64,000 nt of DNA from Terebella lapidaria (GCA_949152475.1 OX424566.1:29984423-30048422), one strand, 5' to 3'. Shown: positions 13,647 through 28,499, numbered from the stretch's first letter. Translations and numbers: made by a program. The notes: a model not told the origin generated them from the sequence alone.

Positions 13647-15830
13647 ACTTGTACAATCATCGAAATCTGATTGTATTGGTGGTAATAGATTGATACTTAC
13701 ATTGTTTCCACCAGTTTATGATGATGATATTTTTGCGATGCTAAATGGTATCGTTCTATAACTCGGCATACTTCAACATGTCAAACGGCAATTATCTACC
13801 AAATTCCGAATTTTCTATCCATAAATTGAAGAATGGGCAATATACCCCAATGTTAAATTTTAGCCAAAAACGGGATCTCAAGAATCTGAGCATATTAGAG
13901 GGTTTGGTTCCGTTTATATCCATCAGGATTCGAAGTGTTATTGGAATTTCGGAACAGAAGACATACTGGGGTGTATTCTACACAACTATGTTGATTTCTA
14001 AAGATTGCACCACTAAAAATTTGAGAAAAAAAACACAAAACTGTGTGCGGACCAAACATTAGATGACAGAGTTAAATTTACCATTGTTATGGATTGCCAA
14101 CTTTTTAAATTTTCGCGATAGAAGTCTGAAATTCCATCTAATCGCAAAAATATTAGCAAAAACAGTGTAAACGAGTTAGAAAAATCAAAGTATAATACAG
14201 AGCTGCCAATAAGAAATGATAAATTACCACACAAAAGGCTAAAGAAGGAGCTGAAGAAGTACCTGAGCATTCATTGTGATCAAACCCTTGTATGGACAGT
14301 GACCTGTGTGGTCTTCAATTTAAGGACGAATTGAACGTAAAATCCCGAATCTGGAACGCGCCAGTTCTCCATTCACTTATAATATAAATATAAAGGTAAC
14401 AAAATCATGAACTTGCAAACATCCATTTGGCACCAGAATTTACTGTGGCGACCTATAGCCATCAAGGAATACCAACCGAGACTCGGTTGTTGACTAAATA
14501 TGATTAATTGTCTGATTATTGTCATTTTCAAATGTCATTTTGTGACTTATTTCTCAAAAGACAAGGTGCACTCAAAACATGCCAAACGGCAGGATTATAT
14601 TTTACTCCCCACAACGGCCCAAGTACCGTACACTGCTCCTTAATACTACTCGTCCACTGCAAACATACCATTTAATCCGTCTGTCACCTTTTTAATCCTT
14701 GTTGAATATAGAGGAAGGCGCAGTGTATGATACTTGGGCCCGGACGGCCAGTAATGCTAGTAAAGCTCACTGGCGAGTTGCGCTCGGGTGCACCAAATCT
14801 GCCTATTGTATTCCTCTCGCAGAAATTCAAGTCGTATATGCATCTATTATTGGATGGTCACACAACAAAGCGTACATACCAACAACAGCTTGTTTGTAAC
14901 ACTGAAGATACTACGCGTTGTTTGCTGGCGCGTGTAAAAGTGATATCTATAATCATCAATTTGTACAATCGCTGTGATACTTTTTATAGAACCATGTCTC
15001 GGTTCATCATCCATGGCTATACATATCTCTGTTAATGAAGTTTCAAGAAGAAGGGTTGGGTAGTCTTGCTGATTTTGTTACCTTTATGTTTACATTACAA
15101 ATGAATGGGAGAGCGGCTCACCACAGTGTTTGGTCTGTTATCCGCAGTCATTCCTTAAATGGAACAGCACGAAGTAAGTTATGTCACATGTATAATATCA
15201 CATTTATAATTTAGAGTGTATGTGTTTTCTACCAAGAACCTATGGATCTGAGGAAACTAAGGACATACCCACGTGGTCCAAATATAAGTTTTCATGGATT
15301 GATTAGGTTTTTCAGCATTAAAGTTCTCGGTGAAATATTTATGAAAAATTAGAAAAAACTAAATGCTGAGAAATAGTTTTAGAGTCACATTTTCTTTTTC
15401 AAATTTGAATTGGATCCTTCCACGAATACTTCAAGATACGGCTTAAATAAATGGGAAGTCATTTGTGGTGGTTTCAGGAGTGATTTTGTATCTGACCGTT
15501 GATCTTGAAAGGTCGAAAAGGTTTTTGCTTTTAAAACAATAGCAATATTGGACCCTGCCAACTCAAACCTATAAATATTATTTATATAGCATTTGGGCAA
15601 TTTTTCGGAAATTCTAACTAGGACCTGTAGATAAGTTAGTATTTGTATCCACAGTTTAGCTCAACGTCACTCTTAATTGCATCCTGATGCGCTAATGATT
15701 ATTGTGGTTGTGTTTTGTTCTCATTCACATGTACATGTCTAACACCATTACCAACATTTTATCTCTCAGCACCTCATCTATATGTAAACATGAATGTATA
15801 CAATGGTTTGTTCAGGTATGTCAAGGCCAG
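13647..15830. other. Intergenic DNA, no gene recognised
   Basis: AT-rich sequence with ORFs of up to about 105 codons (13745-14062, 14727-15035) and no domains. The 9.5-kb phrase recurs at 14638-14658. Confidence 0.4.
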
Positions 15831-17840
15831 GAAAGCATGTACAAATCGTTCCGACTAGATATCACCGCCTATCTGCACAATCGGATACTGAGGTTATTGG
15901 ATCATCGTGCTCGCAGGTTGGAACCACTGTAGCTGCTTTCCCCAGGAAATATGAAGCAGTATCCTGATGGAACCCTTCGTGTGAATTATTCTGACAATCC
16001 CGGAAAGCCTCATGTCGTCAGTTTGGGCTCTGAATTAGATATACCATCTTGCACATGCACAGACTTGTTACCTTGCGCACGCTGGACACTTGCTCACTTC
16101 CTTGCTGTGTTCAGCAATGTGGATGGTGTTTCCTGGCAAAGTCTTACGTGTTTCTTACTGAGGTTCGGCAGTGTTCAATCTGGACTTATCTGTCACAGCT
16201 GGAAAGCAAGTAAATCTCCTCCAGCAGCACTGCACGAAACTGCCTCTCCAACGAATAAGTGTCCAGCCTGTCAGAAGGACCGAAGGGGGTAGAGAACAAG
16301 TCAAACCTGGGGATGCGGACAGACGGAACAGAATATATACTTCGGAAGAAGTGGGGAAGCATAAAGAACTCATGAAAATGTACAATTTTTCAGGAAGATT
16401 CCGAAATTTCTGCACGGAAACATAGGAACATAATTGAGGACACCTTCATATGCAAAGGTCTGCTGACAAATTCCTCCACATACTCGTGTTATGTATGTAC
16501 AAAGTATGCAGTCACATACATTTCACACATCTCACTGACGAATCCTCCTCGAAAACAGGCAACAATGGTGACCCCCAACAAAAAGGAAAGTTGAAGTTCA
16601 TACCCTGTCGAACGAGGAGCTCGTGAACGAATTAATCATGCTATTGAATATATGTGCGCCAGGGGTATTAGGGAGTTTTTGGAAGCTTTGAAAGAATGCC
16701 AAGTGGATCATCCAGCCAAAGGGTTAGATTACTTCCAGTCAACGTATAGTGTCATCGACAGAGATGAGCCCATTCATAATGTTCCTAAGATAATGGAAAC
16801 TTTTTCTTATGACGTTCTGTGGCATGAACGAGTAAGATCATAACAGCATATATGATCCGAACACTGGAGGAACTTTTTCAAGTGAAGAAATTATGTGTCA
16901 TCGGACCTCAGAGCTGCAGAGATCACCTAATAATTATTGTTGCACACAGATAAAACCGCTTCAAATACTTTCTCATGTAGAATTGGACCATATGTAACCT
17001 ATTCAACAACGAAACTTGTTTTCAAGACAAACTATGTATCAAGCTTGGATTAATAAGGGATGCGGACTGACGGAACACAGCATACACTTTGGAAGAAGCG
17101 GGGAAGCGTGAAGAACTCAAGGAAGATTCCAAAATTTCTGCACGAAAACACAGGAAAATAATTGTGAACACCCTCATGAGCAAAGGTCTGCTGACTAGTT
17201 CAACACAGCATACACTTTGGAAGAAGCGGGGAAGCGTGAAGAACTCAAGGAAGATTCCAAAATTTCTGCACGAAAACACAGGAAAATAATTGTGAACACC
17301 CTCATGAGCAAAGGTCTGCTGACTAGTTCATCCACCTACTTGTCTGTGCACAGTATGCACTCAAGAATTTCATTCATTTTGTCAAAGGTGAAGATACATG
17401 CTAGTTAATGTATGGTGTCTTCGACAAAGTTAGGTTAAACTTAACAAATTTTCGTCTAGGAAGACAACGTTAGTATTGTGGATGCCCTCTTGCGACAGGG
17501 GGTGCTGAAAAGTGGCTCCATTTATTCGTGTAATGCTTGCGCGGATCATGCTACCCATAATTTACTAGACGATATACCACAAAAAAATAAAATTCACATT
17601 GACAGTGTCCCAAGTGATGAACTGATCGCCGAAGTAACTTCAAGACTAAGCAAAGGTGCTCTTGGGGACAACCACATAAATCTCTTGTGTAAGGCCATTG
17701 GTCAGTCACAAAAGGACATGGTAGCGCAACATTCAGACACATGTCAGTGCCTGTACCGTGTCCTTAACAATGACGAATCTGCAAGCACTTTTGGAAAGAG
17801 TGCCTACCCCTCATGGAATGCCGTGGCATTACGGACATAA
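15831..17840 (+). pseudogene. Decayed SWIM-finger-like gene relic
   Basis: Coding pieces lie in different frames without convincing introns. Around 15951-16170 the translation reads ...GKPHVVSLGSELDIPSCTCTD, then HFLAVFSNVDGVSWQSL. That is how SWIM zinc-binding domains (CxC...CxH) look in large transposon-associated proteins of invertebrates, but the second C.H pair is displaced by extra residues, so the finger is probably broken. Further on, a KISARKHRKIIVNTLMSKGL block occurs three times (once diverged at about 16390-16480, twice in the 128-bp duplication). A 120-codon ORF at 17478-17840 with SCNACAD may be the 3' part. Frame changes and missing domains argue for a relic. The original function is unknown; SWIM domains bind nucleic acid or protein. 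Confidence 0.45.
17074..17329 (+). repeat. Perfect 128-bp tandem duplication
   Basis: Units 17074-17201 and 17202-17329 appear identical. Because 128 is not a multiple of 3 the second unit is frame-shifted relative to the first, so the duplication would break any reading frame crossing it. A diverged relative of the unit lies at about 16311-16480. Confidence 0.9.
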
Positions 17841-20800
17841 TCCTTGCTACTAAGAAAGGAGTTGTGATGCTTCACACCCTGGAGGACGTTTTTCATACCA
17901 TAAAGTTGTTTCGTTGGATCCCAATATTTCAGAGAACACTTTTCAATTTATTTCTGCACGACAAGCAAAACCGGCTCGAATACTCTTTCTTCATTTGGCC
18001 CCTATTGCCCCTATAGTACAAAATGCGACTGGTTACGCCAGCTGCATAACACTTCTGATATCCCCACATGTAACTTCACCACCTTCTTCGATAACTGCCA
18101 AATAGTACAACGGACCTATCATGTTGAATTCAATAATAAAATATCCCAGTTCATCTTCACTGCACTGATTAACATACCATTCCCTGGTTATTCACTGCAA
18201 AGACGACCTGAACTGTTGCCTTGTCACTGGCTGAGCGTACTGGCTGGAGCGTACAGGGTACACTCGCAGCCGCCTAGGGCGATATGACAACCAAACCGCA
18301 AGAAGCCTTCTGGTGTCTACGAACCTATAGGGTGGAGCTGTGTATTCCTGCAATTATTACATGGGGTGCAGGGATATTGGAGGGAAATGGCACATTGGAG
18401 GGAGAATGGAGAAGAGGTTGGAAGGGGCTCAAAGGGACGTTGGAGGGGGAAGGAACTATGTGCGTCAGTGATGGTTCACCGACTCAAAAAGCAACACCCT
18501 CTATTCTGTCTTGCAAAGATCACTGTAAGTCGTGTGAACGTTGAAGGGGGGGGGGGGCGTAGCAGTGGGATGATTTTGACAGTACATTATGGGCACTCGA
18601 CCTGAACTGTCGCAGAGATATTGCAGAGTCCAAAACGAACTCACCACATGATCTAAATGTTCTCATCTACATAGCCCCCGAAACAAGGGGGGGGGGGGTA
18701 ATCCAAGTTGACATTTGCTACTATATGATAAGACTCCCATACGTCCTGTGCAACCGACTCTGTGATGAGAGGGAATTGTATGAAAATATTGGCGCTGCCG
18801 GGTCCCGGTCTTTTTTAGATCAACATGATCCGTTGTCTTTACCAAATCTTGTGGCCTTTGGCGCTTAAGGAACTCTGTGGATCAGTAATGGGCTACAGAA
18901 CCCATAAAGCCCAAGACTCTCTCGTGCAAAGATCATCGGAAATCGTGGGAATTGCTGTAGTGTATTATCAATTAACGAAGGATTTGTTGCTTGGCCAGAG
19001 ACAATGGACTGTTTCCAACGCCTGTTGTGAGGGATGTAGTGTTAACCAGTGTCATGTCCTTAGTCATGTACCTTGATGGTAGCAGGCGCAATACAGTGGT
19101 AAGTCCGTGGCAGCGAGGATTGCCAATATAACAACCTACATGGAGGTTCACTACTGAGATGTGCTGGTACGTGTCAAGGCTCCCGACGAGGTGAACAGAT
19201 TCATCTCCTCAAGCGCGTCATTCTCCGCCAGCAGTGACCCAGACAGGCAAGGGGGGATTTCGTTTTGGAAAAAATCAACCGGAGATTGAAGATGTGGACA
19301 CCACCCGGGGTTCCGACGGAATAGCAGTGGATTCGTACGTGTCGCATGTTGGAGGATTCAGTGGTGAATTGGGACATGCTTATTCGTGTTTCTTTATTGA
19401 TTGCTGTTGGTGGCGTCTTCGCCAATTCCGTTCTTCTGCACAATGGTTGCAAGGGTATGCAGTAGTGTCAGACACTTTTAAATCCCCATTTCTTACCAGA
19501 ACGTGTTGGCACAGAGTGCAGGTGCCTGCCCAGAACCATAACATTGACCCTGCTCAGCAAGCCGACCCGACCCTCACGGCTCTCGATGCTGCCATAAAGA
19601 CTGTCGGGTAGCATTGAGGGGTTGATGCATTGGAGCATATCAGGTGAGCAATTTTATAGATATTAAATAGCACTACGACAATGTAATATGAAAGGAAGAT
19701 GTGTTAATTTATGCCGTTATGCCTGGATTTCGAAGTATCTTTTACAAGAAATTCAAAGCGCTGAATGACCGGCCTGGACTGAAGCAGCTGAAAGACACGC
19801 TGCAGGATGCGGTCACCATACCGACAGATGGCAGCTGCTTCACGAAGATATGAGATTGGTTCATTTATTAAGATGGTGAAACCCTGCCGATTGTTGGTAG
19901 TAAATTTCACGACTTTAGTACCGCATACAAAATCTGAGCATTTGTCATAAAACTTCTGGTAGTCCGAAGTGACTTTTTGCAGTTGGAGTGAATAGAGGAG
20001 TCATTTTCTTGTTTTAGAAAAATACAATCTTCGACCTGAAACGTCTGGATCATTCCGGATCATAACGATAAAGTTGGTACATCCGTTCTCAATATCAACC
20101 ACGTAATCTTTAGAATACATCGACTTTTTACATAGTGGAGCAGTCAGTGTCTATGAGCCGAGAATTACTTTTTGAAATTACCGCCTACATTTGTCACAAA
20201 ATGCCCGACTGTCTTTGACACATTTACGAAGTGCGCCATTTTCAAAATATCACGTGGATTTGGACAACACACAGACTTGAAATATCATCTATTATTGTGA
20301 TGATTTTCTAAGAATAGCTGACTTACTTGGGATTGGTACATCGTAGACTCCATAACGAGCTATCCAAAGCCATGTGACAATGCGTTTCCCCCCGTAAAAT
20401 TGAGTCTGAACATCGGCTACTTTCAACGTCAGGTGCCACGAAATCGTGTTTACATATTTCCCAGGTCAAAGTTCAATGTATCCTTACGCGAGACTTATCT
20501 TTGGTCATGTCGATTCTGGTAATCTGTATAATCCATTGATCACACCAAATAATCCACTTTCTGAATACTGAACGGGACTACGGCAGAAAATGTTCGCAGT
20601 ACGACACATTACATGTGTTTTGTGATATCAATTGGTAGCGGTCATCCTCGGAATATTTCCTTCGGTTGTGAAGACCATATTTTGCGACTATGAGATTCGG
20701 TAGCTTCGTCTCCAAATGTTTTCCCGCGAGGCACCAACAGTCCCATGTGTTATGCATGTATATCGGCATATGACGGAGGTAATCCCAGAAATATGTACAT

Positions 20801-23800
20801 AATCGAAGACATATTAGTTCATAGACAAAGAATTGTTGTAGATCGGGGAATGACAAACACTGAAAACCATGTTTCCAGACGATAACTGACATATCGCTCA
20901 CCACGTGAGTTTGTATTCGCTCCGGTGAGAAAGCCGTTGAAATCCGTGCACAGGGTTTTGAGTTCAATGTGAAGAGCAATACTCACTAGCTGCTCAAGTC
21001 CAGTCTCGGTCAGTGATCGCATGGAACCACACGGAAAATCGTCGAGCACATGTCCTGGGGCGGATTATTAACCCTCTTTCAACCCTTCTTGCACATTGGG
21101 AGTTCATTTTCACAAATAGGTAATATAATACTATATTTGTTCAGGTACGTACACGTCATTTAAGCATTCTGTAATTGGAGCCCCGTCTCTATCAACACTG
21201 ATCAAGTATCTATGAGTACCTATTCCATAAGTTCGTGGTTAAATACATCTCGATAACAAAATGAAACTGTATGTAGATGTATATCTATATGTATGTCAAG
21301 AAATTTAAATCAGGTGCCCTGATTGGCACAAGTATATGAGGTAATTATCAATAAGCAGCTATATGAGTTATTCATATCACCAACATATATATATTTCTCT
21401 AAATCAAGAAGTTTACTTGATTGTAATATTCCAATGATCAATTCAAGGCAATGTGATTGGTATCAGCAACAGAATAGAGTGCCATCTGACAAATCCATCA
21501 TCTCATATTTTTCTGACTCCAGATGACTCCAGATGTTGCTGACAACTCCACACCACTTTCCTGACAGCTCAGCCAGAAGACAACACAACCAGAAGCTCCA
21601 TAAATCCTGGTTCAAGTCTCAATCAGAAGACAGGCAATAGCAGCTCCAAACCACTTGACTGATCCCCCAATGACAGGCACCCAGGAGCAATCATTCAGTT
21701 GGCCAACAACATGGATGTCAAAGCATAACAACAACTTGTGTTTTAAAGTTTGCACCAATATATACATGTATATTAAAACAATATATATATAAATTCAAAT
21801 TAAGTGCATGTTGGATCTGTGATTCTGAAAAACCTGTACATAATTGCACACCACCATTTTGGGTATTGTATTGTCACTATAAGACAATTGGATATCTTAT
21901 ACAACAGCAATTTGGGGATTCAATGGCCAATTAATAATATTTCCATATTTTATATTTTAATGGATAAAGTGGCCAACACATTGTATGTATCAAAAATTTG
22001 TTATTGATACACATGTGTAGGTCAGAAATACATTATGAAGATTTGAATGGCAGTGTATCAAGTGGCCATGTGCAATATTGTTTGCCAATTATGATAAATT
22101 CATAATCTTTTTGATTGGTATTATATTTGATTTATTTTGTTCTTGTTTACCTTCCATGTACAAACTTTGTAAGAGAAACATATGGATAAGGAGTATACTA
22201 TCAAATACACTATTTATTCATGACATTTATTGTCTGGTATGTTTGATATCATACCTGTGATCCATGTATGTCAAAAGATGAAGTGCTCCAATTCATAACT
22301 CATGAATTGTACTAATAAAATGCTACCACTGTGTGAATTTCACATCAATCATGTTGACACACCCCAAACCCATGTGCAAAAATGATACTTTAATGTCACA
22401 TGTAATCATGATGACAATGAATCAAAAGCCTGGTGATATTTACATTTACATGTTATTGGGATCAGGATGTATCCTGTATCTAGCTTGGGGTTTGTGTTCT
22501 TTGTATGCATAGACACAAGCATTATGCACAATAGGGTCAGTGAATACATACATGTACTGTTAGTTATTTGATGAACACAGTGTTATGAATTATGCCAAAT
22601 GCAAGAAGATGTTACTTCCCCAGAAATTTTAAACTTATAACTGTCACTTTGGAAATACGGGTTATTATTTCCATTGATCAGGTGAATAGAGTAGTGTCAT
22701 GGCCCAATGCACACAGAAGCCCTAGCATGTAGCAGTCTACATGTAAAAGCCAGTGCGAAGTGTGCACAGTGGAGCATATGATATTGAAGTCTCCCTCTCA
22801 CTGTGGCAGTGTCTTGAAGGGTTAAAAAATAGTGCCTGTGCTGGCTACTTGGGAAAAATTTTCAGTTGTCAATAAATGTCTGAACTTCAAAAATCATTTG
22901 TGATGCAATGGATTTGAATTTCAAAAAAATATTTCTCGGCTCATAAACTAGCATATGTAGTAATGCTCAGAAAAATACTTGGAACATTCGTAATCGACTT
23001 TTTCCACAAGAACGGATGTCCCGAAATTTTGGTAGTCAATTTCACCAATTTTAACATAAGATGCATAATAACTGCGCGTAAAATGCTTTAAATTAGTTAT
23101 TAACATGATAATATAACATTTATGTGAAATATGTGTTCATTTCTTCAAGAAAAAACATTTTCAAAAATATTCAGTGCGCATCACTGACTAAAATATGGCG
23201 AGGGTAACAACCCCTTAAGACGGATGAAATCGGCATTGGTTTCCCGAGTTATCACAAGTTTAGGTCACGTAGCTTATAACTACATGTGTTGACATTGAGG
23301 TGCCATTCCTGTCACAATATAGAGCATGTCCAGTCCTCATTTTGTACGGCACTAGCTGCAACAACTATCATTTTTTAAATGAAGCATTATAATTTCATTT
23401 ACCTTTTTTATGAAGGCATATTTAAACTTGAGTAGGCGGTTGCATCGAGCACTGCTTTTATCGATGTATGTTCGCCCTCTTGGACATGTTACACACACGT
23501 CGCCCTCAACAGAATCAAATATCAGTTTCGTCACAACTACTATGAGTATATGATGTATATATGTACAGCAAACCAAATATATACTCGTATGCTCCATAAC
23601 CTTTGCTTGATATACGTCACCAAATTGTACTTGTTCCAGTGAAACTTGAAGAGAAATAAAATCATATGGAGTCGGCTGTCCTATCATTCGTCCACGTCTC
23701 ATGTATTGGCCCGTCTGTCCACCGCCAGGCCTGGGCGTTACACTTGGCTGCACTCAGGTGAGTTAATGTTGAATGCTTGCCCACGGGTCGATTCGTCGCA

Positions 23801-24057
23801 AGTATGGAGCGAGGATGGTGCCAGCAACTCGAAAACAAAACTTGCATGCATGCATGGATGCGTCATCCATTACAAGCTGTAGCTGCGTCCAGTACATGTA
23901 TGTAATTTGTAGTAATATGTTATATCTGTTTCCGTATCTGTAACCGATACATGGTAACTATAGAATTGTCATATGTAACACACATATGCATCACAAATTT
24001 AAGAAATCACAGGATGCAGATTGTTACAATCGGTACATCACACTGTGAAATAATGTC
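17841..24057. other. Long stretch without a recognisable gene
   Basis: It contains G-runs at about 18546-18557 and 18689-18699, unassigned ORFs (19234-19611 +, 125 codons; 20578-20979 -, 133 codons; 23352-23753 -, 133 codons with a CVTCPRG segment), and very AT-rich DNA at 21.2-22.6 kb. I could not link any of these ORFs to a family or build an exon chain around them. Confidence 0.4.
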
Positions 24058-25948
24058 CAGTACAAAAAGAAAGCTGCTAAAGCTGACTATGTTAACTCTA
24101 AGATAGCGGAGTATTGCAACGAGCCCAAAAAGATGTGGAAAATCCTTAAAGGTATGGGCACATCATCAAAAGAAAAAATTCAGCCAGGTAATATTGGTCT
24201 GACAATCAATGACGATACCTGTTATGATCAATTTCAAGTGTGCAATAAGTTCAATGAATTTTTTACCACTGTAGCATCTAGCCTGGTGAATAAGTTACCA
24301 TCCAGTGTTGGAAAATATGGGAAATCTTATGTTAACAATTTCTACAATAATGTGTTTAATGTGTTTAGTCTTTCGCAGGTATCTGTGGACCATGTGCACA
24401 AGATCTTGTGTAATCTAAATTCGAGCAAGGCTACCGGTTTGGATCAACTGTCCCCAAAATTCATTAAAGATGGAGCCAAGCTCATTTGTGAACCTCTTAC
24501 CCATATTCTAAATTTATCTCTATCTTCAGGTCTTATCCCGGATGAACTCAAGACCGCAAGGGTCACACCCCTCTACAAAAAGAACACCAAAACCAATCCT
24601 GGTAACTATCGTCCTGTGTCAATCCTCACCACCATTTCAAAATTGTTTGAGAGGGTGGTTTATGACCAATTATGCCAATACCTCTCTGATAAGGAACTGC
24701 TATATGAGTTTCAGTCAGGATTTCGGTCGTCCTTTTCAACCGAAACCTGTTTGATCCACCTCATTGATTACATAAAGTTGGAACAGGACAAAGGCAATTA
24801 TATAGGGATGGTAATGCTGGACCTCCAGAAGGCCTTTGATACGGTGGATCACAACATTCTCCTCATGAAACTTGAAGCGATAGGGCTTCATAGGTCGGCA
24901 ACTGCATGGTTTGCCTCTTACTTACAAGATAGACAGCAGCTTGTAGAATTGGGGAACACTAAATCGAACCCGGCAACAATTACTTGTGGTGTACCCCAAG
25001 GATCAATACTCGGTCCTCTGCTGTTCTTAATCTATGTTAATGATATTGCCTCAGCTGTTCAATGTAAACTGCTACTTTATGCAGATGACTCAGCCCTGAT
25101 AGTGGCAGATAAGAGTCCTGAGGCTATCCAACATAGATTATTAAGGGAACTAGAATCAATCAGGGAATGGCTGATTGATAATAAACTGTCCCTACATCTC
25201 GGCAAAACTGAGTCCATTCTCTTCGCCACGAAGAGAAAACTCATGGAAAAGAAAACCATTCAGGTGCAATATGCCGGCAATGATCTAACATGTCAAACAC
25301 ATGTTAAATACTTGGGCATTACTTTAGACCAAACTCTAAATGGAGAGAGCATTGTGGATAATATTGTAAAAAACATCCAATGCTAAACTTAAGTTTCTCT
25401 ATCGCCAGGCAAACCATGTCGGCCGAGAAACAAAGAAACTACTTGTATCTGCCCTAATACAATGTCACTATGACTATGCCTGCACATCATGGTATTCTGG
25501 TTTACCCAAAAAGTTCCAAAATAGGTTACAGGTTTCCCAGAATAAACTAATTCGATATATTTTGAACGCACCAGCCAGAACTCATATTGGAGCTGAGGAA
25601 TTCCGACAGGCGAATATGTTACCAGTGAATATGCGCGTCACCCAGTTGAAGCTGAACCTAGTATTCAAAATTCTAAATGGTATCGCCCCTCATTTTCTGA
25701 CTCAAGGCTTCAACTTCACAAACCAGCTACATACTATAAACACAAGATCCAGTGCATCATCTCTACAGATACCTAGAATTAAATCAAATGGAAAATCAAG
25801 CTTTTTATTCACGGGTATCCAGGCATGGAACAGTCTTCCTGCAGATTTACATGGTATTCAAAGTCTTTTTAATTTTAAAAAGGCAGTTAAATCTTATTTT
25901 TTTAACCACTTGTCTCACCAGGAAACAGAATTATTTGTTTATTCTTAA
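24058..25948 (+). pseudogene. LINE reverse transcriptase ORF, frameshifted
   Basis: The frame is open from about 24058 (first ATG 24133) to a TAA at 25384-25386. It encodes an RT with the order GLDQLSPKF, NYRPVSIL, DLQKAFDTVDH, GVPQGSILGPLLF and the catalytic YADD (25078-25089). Near 25378 the homologous reading continues in another frame (NAKLKFLYRQANHVGRE... to SHQETELFVYS, stop at 25946-25948). That part is the usual C-terminal region after the RT thumb in jockey/CR1-type ORF2 proteins. Restoring one continuous ORF would need a one-base change, so the copy is dead. The apurinic endonuclease domain expected upstream is absent. Confidence 0.88.
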
Positions 25949-26331
25949 TTCCTTTATGGTCTCTTACAGTGTTCTAGTCATAATCTACATTATTACTTAT
26001 TGGTTTACAATTTATACTTTCATGTTTACACACAGTATTTGGTTATCTTCTTATGTTATTTATTGTTTTATAATTCGGTGCTAATATACTCTACATTATA
26101 TTTATAACATATATATATCACATATTTTGTCTAGTCTGTTTATTTTTAGTTGTACTTTCAAAGGCACGTTTACTATGGCTGTCTGTGATTTTCTTTTTCT
26201 CTGGGACCACAATGGAAACAAGTGTATTCACTTTTTTGTGTTATCCTGGTTTTTTATGTACATTTCATACTATACAAATCTGTATCTTATGTCTTGTCAT
26301 TTTTAAACCGAATAAATCAAATCAAATCAAA
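24058..26331 (+). mobile_element. 5'-truncated CR1/L2-like LINE
   Basis: The coding part opens inside the region before the reverse transcriptase, and the endonuclease is missing, so the copy is 5'-truncated as expected of target-primed insertion. After the ORF there is about 380 bp of AT-rich 3' UTR, and the end carries a short (AAATC)n-type tail at about 26311-26331. Such microsatellite tails, rather than poly(A), are typical of CR1/L2-group LINEs. Endonuclease loss plus a frame break make this copy non-autonomous. Confidence 0.8.
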
Positions 26332-26366
26332 AACTGCATAGAATAAAACTAGTTGTATCGATAAAA

Positions 26367-27872
26367 TTAGCCCAAGGGCTAAGATAGGTTACCGGACAAT
26401 TTTTGTTTTAAGCATTGTGGGTGACATATGATTTTGAGATTTACCAGTCAAGGTCATCTTTGTGAATTTCAATGTCTCCATTAGGTATGCTGCATATGAC
26501 TTCATATGTACATAATACAAACATATAAGCTTTATCAAAAAGTATTTCGTTTGTAGAGGCCAATTTAAGATTTTGAGATTTGCCATTCAAGGTCTTTAAG
26601 GTCAAGTTCAAGGTCACCAAAAAATGTGCCATTTATACATGACTTTTTATAGGCTTATACACAATCCTAACCTGTATGTGCAAAAGTTTAAGCTTCAGAG
26701 GCCACTTTCAAGATTTCAGGCCAGACATTTAGCACTCAAGGTCATCCAAGGACAAAATCAAGGTCATCATTAGTTGTTCCATATATGACTTCCTATATGT
26801 TCATAATGCAAACTGAAGCTCTATCTACATGCATTTCATCTGTAGAGGCAAATTTGGGCATTTATTTTTACCCAAAAATGGCTGTTTTGATCTTTCAAGG
26901 TCATCAAAGGTCAAATTCAAGGTCACCTCCCAAATCGCCATATATGACTTTCTATTTGAAAGTGCCAATATCTAAGCTCTATCTTCAAGCGTACTATGAG
27001 TACAGTCCTGGTAGCTCCCATTATGAAGGAAAAAAGTGCCCATTTTTTTTTTCAAAGGGTGAAAAAAAATTTTCGCCTAGAAATGACCCAAAATGGATAG
27101 TAATGCGATTTGGGGTGAAAAAATTTTTTTCGCCGATCAAAATTCAAGGGCAACAAAACTTATAAACATCATAAAGGTACATAAGGGGAATCTTTTGAAA
27201 CAATAATCTCAAACCGATCAGACAGTTTTCGAGAAAAGACAGACCAGGTGCAAATTTGAGCATTTTTCGACCCAAAAATGGCTGTTTTGACCTTTCAAGG
27301 TCATATCCAAGCTCACCACACAAGTCGCCATATATGACTTCCCATTTGAAAGTGCCAATATCTAAGCTCTATCTTCAAGCGTTCTCTGAGTACAGTCCCG
27401 GCAGCTCTCATTATGAAGGAAAAAAGTGCAAAATTTCTTTCAAAGGTGAAAAATTTTTTTTTGCCTAGAAATGACCCAAAATGGATTGTAATGCGATTTT
27501 GGGCAAAATAAATTTTTTTCGCCGACCCGTCAAAAAATCAAAATGCCCGCCACACAGAGACCGGCGATTCAAAGGCAACAAAACTTATACATATCATAAA
27601 GGTACATAAGGGGAATCTTTTGAAACAAAACTCAAAACTGATCAGACAGTTTTTGAGGAAATGGCCGCCAAAGTCCAAAATTGGCCACTTTTCGTCAAAA
27701 ATGGCCGCCATTTTGAGGAAATGCAAAAATAAAAAAAAATAAAAAATAACCCCCTCTTGAGATATTTTAGGCATTTTTGTGCAAAATTTCAGGGAAATCC
27801 GCCTGTAAACTTTGAAGATAGAATTGTGGACGGACGTACGATAGGTTATCGGACCATAGGTTCGGTAACGTA
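26367..27872 (+). repeat. AAGGTCA-rich dispersed repeat (family K), long copy
   Basis: It starts with the palindrome TTAGCCCAAGGGCTAA (26367-26382) and contains many TCAAGGTCA/AAGGTCA motifs spaced by phrases such as CATATATGACTTCC and TAAGCTCTATCTTCAAGCG. Two internal blocks of about 380-400 bp are alike (about 26880-27240 and 27275-27620). It ends near GGTTATCGGACCATAGGTTC (27843-27862). The same phrases recur at 28.5, 30.5-32.1 and 35.6-36.3 kb. No protein is encoded. Confidence 0.75.
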
Positions 27873-28499
27873 AAAGACCTGGAACATTCATTACCGACAT
27901 TGATGAAACACACTGAGAGGGCAGTAATTATATCATGTCGGAATTAACATACTCAGGGCAACAGTGACGATAGGGCCTCCGGGGTACATCGGCCACAATG
28001 GAAATGAGCATATTTGCTTTCTTGTGTTACCCTGTATATATCTCAATGTTGTATTATATGTAATTGTTTTTTTGTACATGTCCATCGTATTACATTTTTA
28101 TTATACATTTGGATTATACGAAGCTCAAGCATTGAATTTTTGTTTGCTTCTGTAGTGGTGCAATCTTTTCGAAATTAACATGTTTGTGTATAATACGCAC
28201 CTATGTGTCTTCTGGTCCAAAATTACAACAAATCCTATGGATCCTGGAAGACATAAACTAGACCAAATTCTCGAATATGCTCGGATCTCATAGATCCCGA
28301 TTTGGGCTGAAATTTAACATTGGGTAGATCGCCAACTTTTACATATTAGCATCGCAAAATATCAGCCCAATACCGTGTAAACGGGTTAGAAACATAGCAC
28401 CAAGGGCAGCTTACCGCCAGCTCATGAGAATTGCACAGAATATTGATTTTCCAAAATACAAATTGTTACACTGATATACAACTCTATTGTCACAATATG

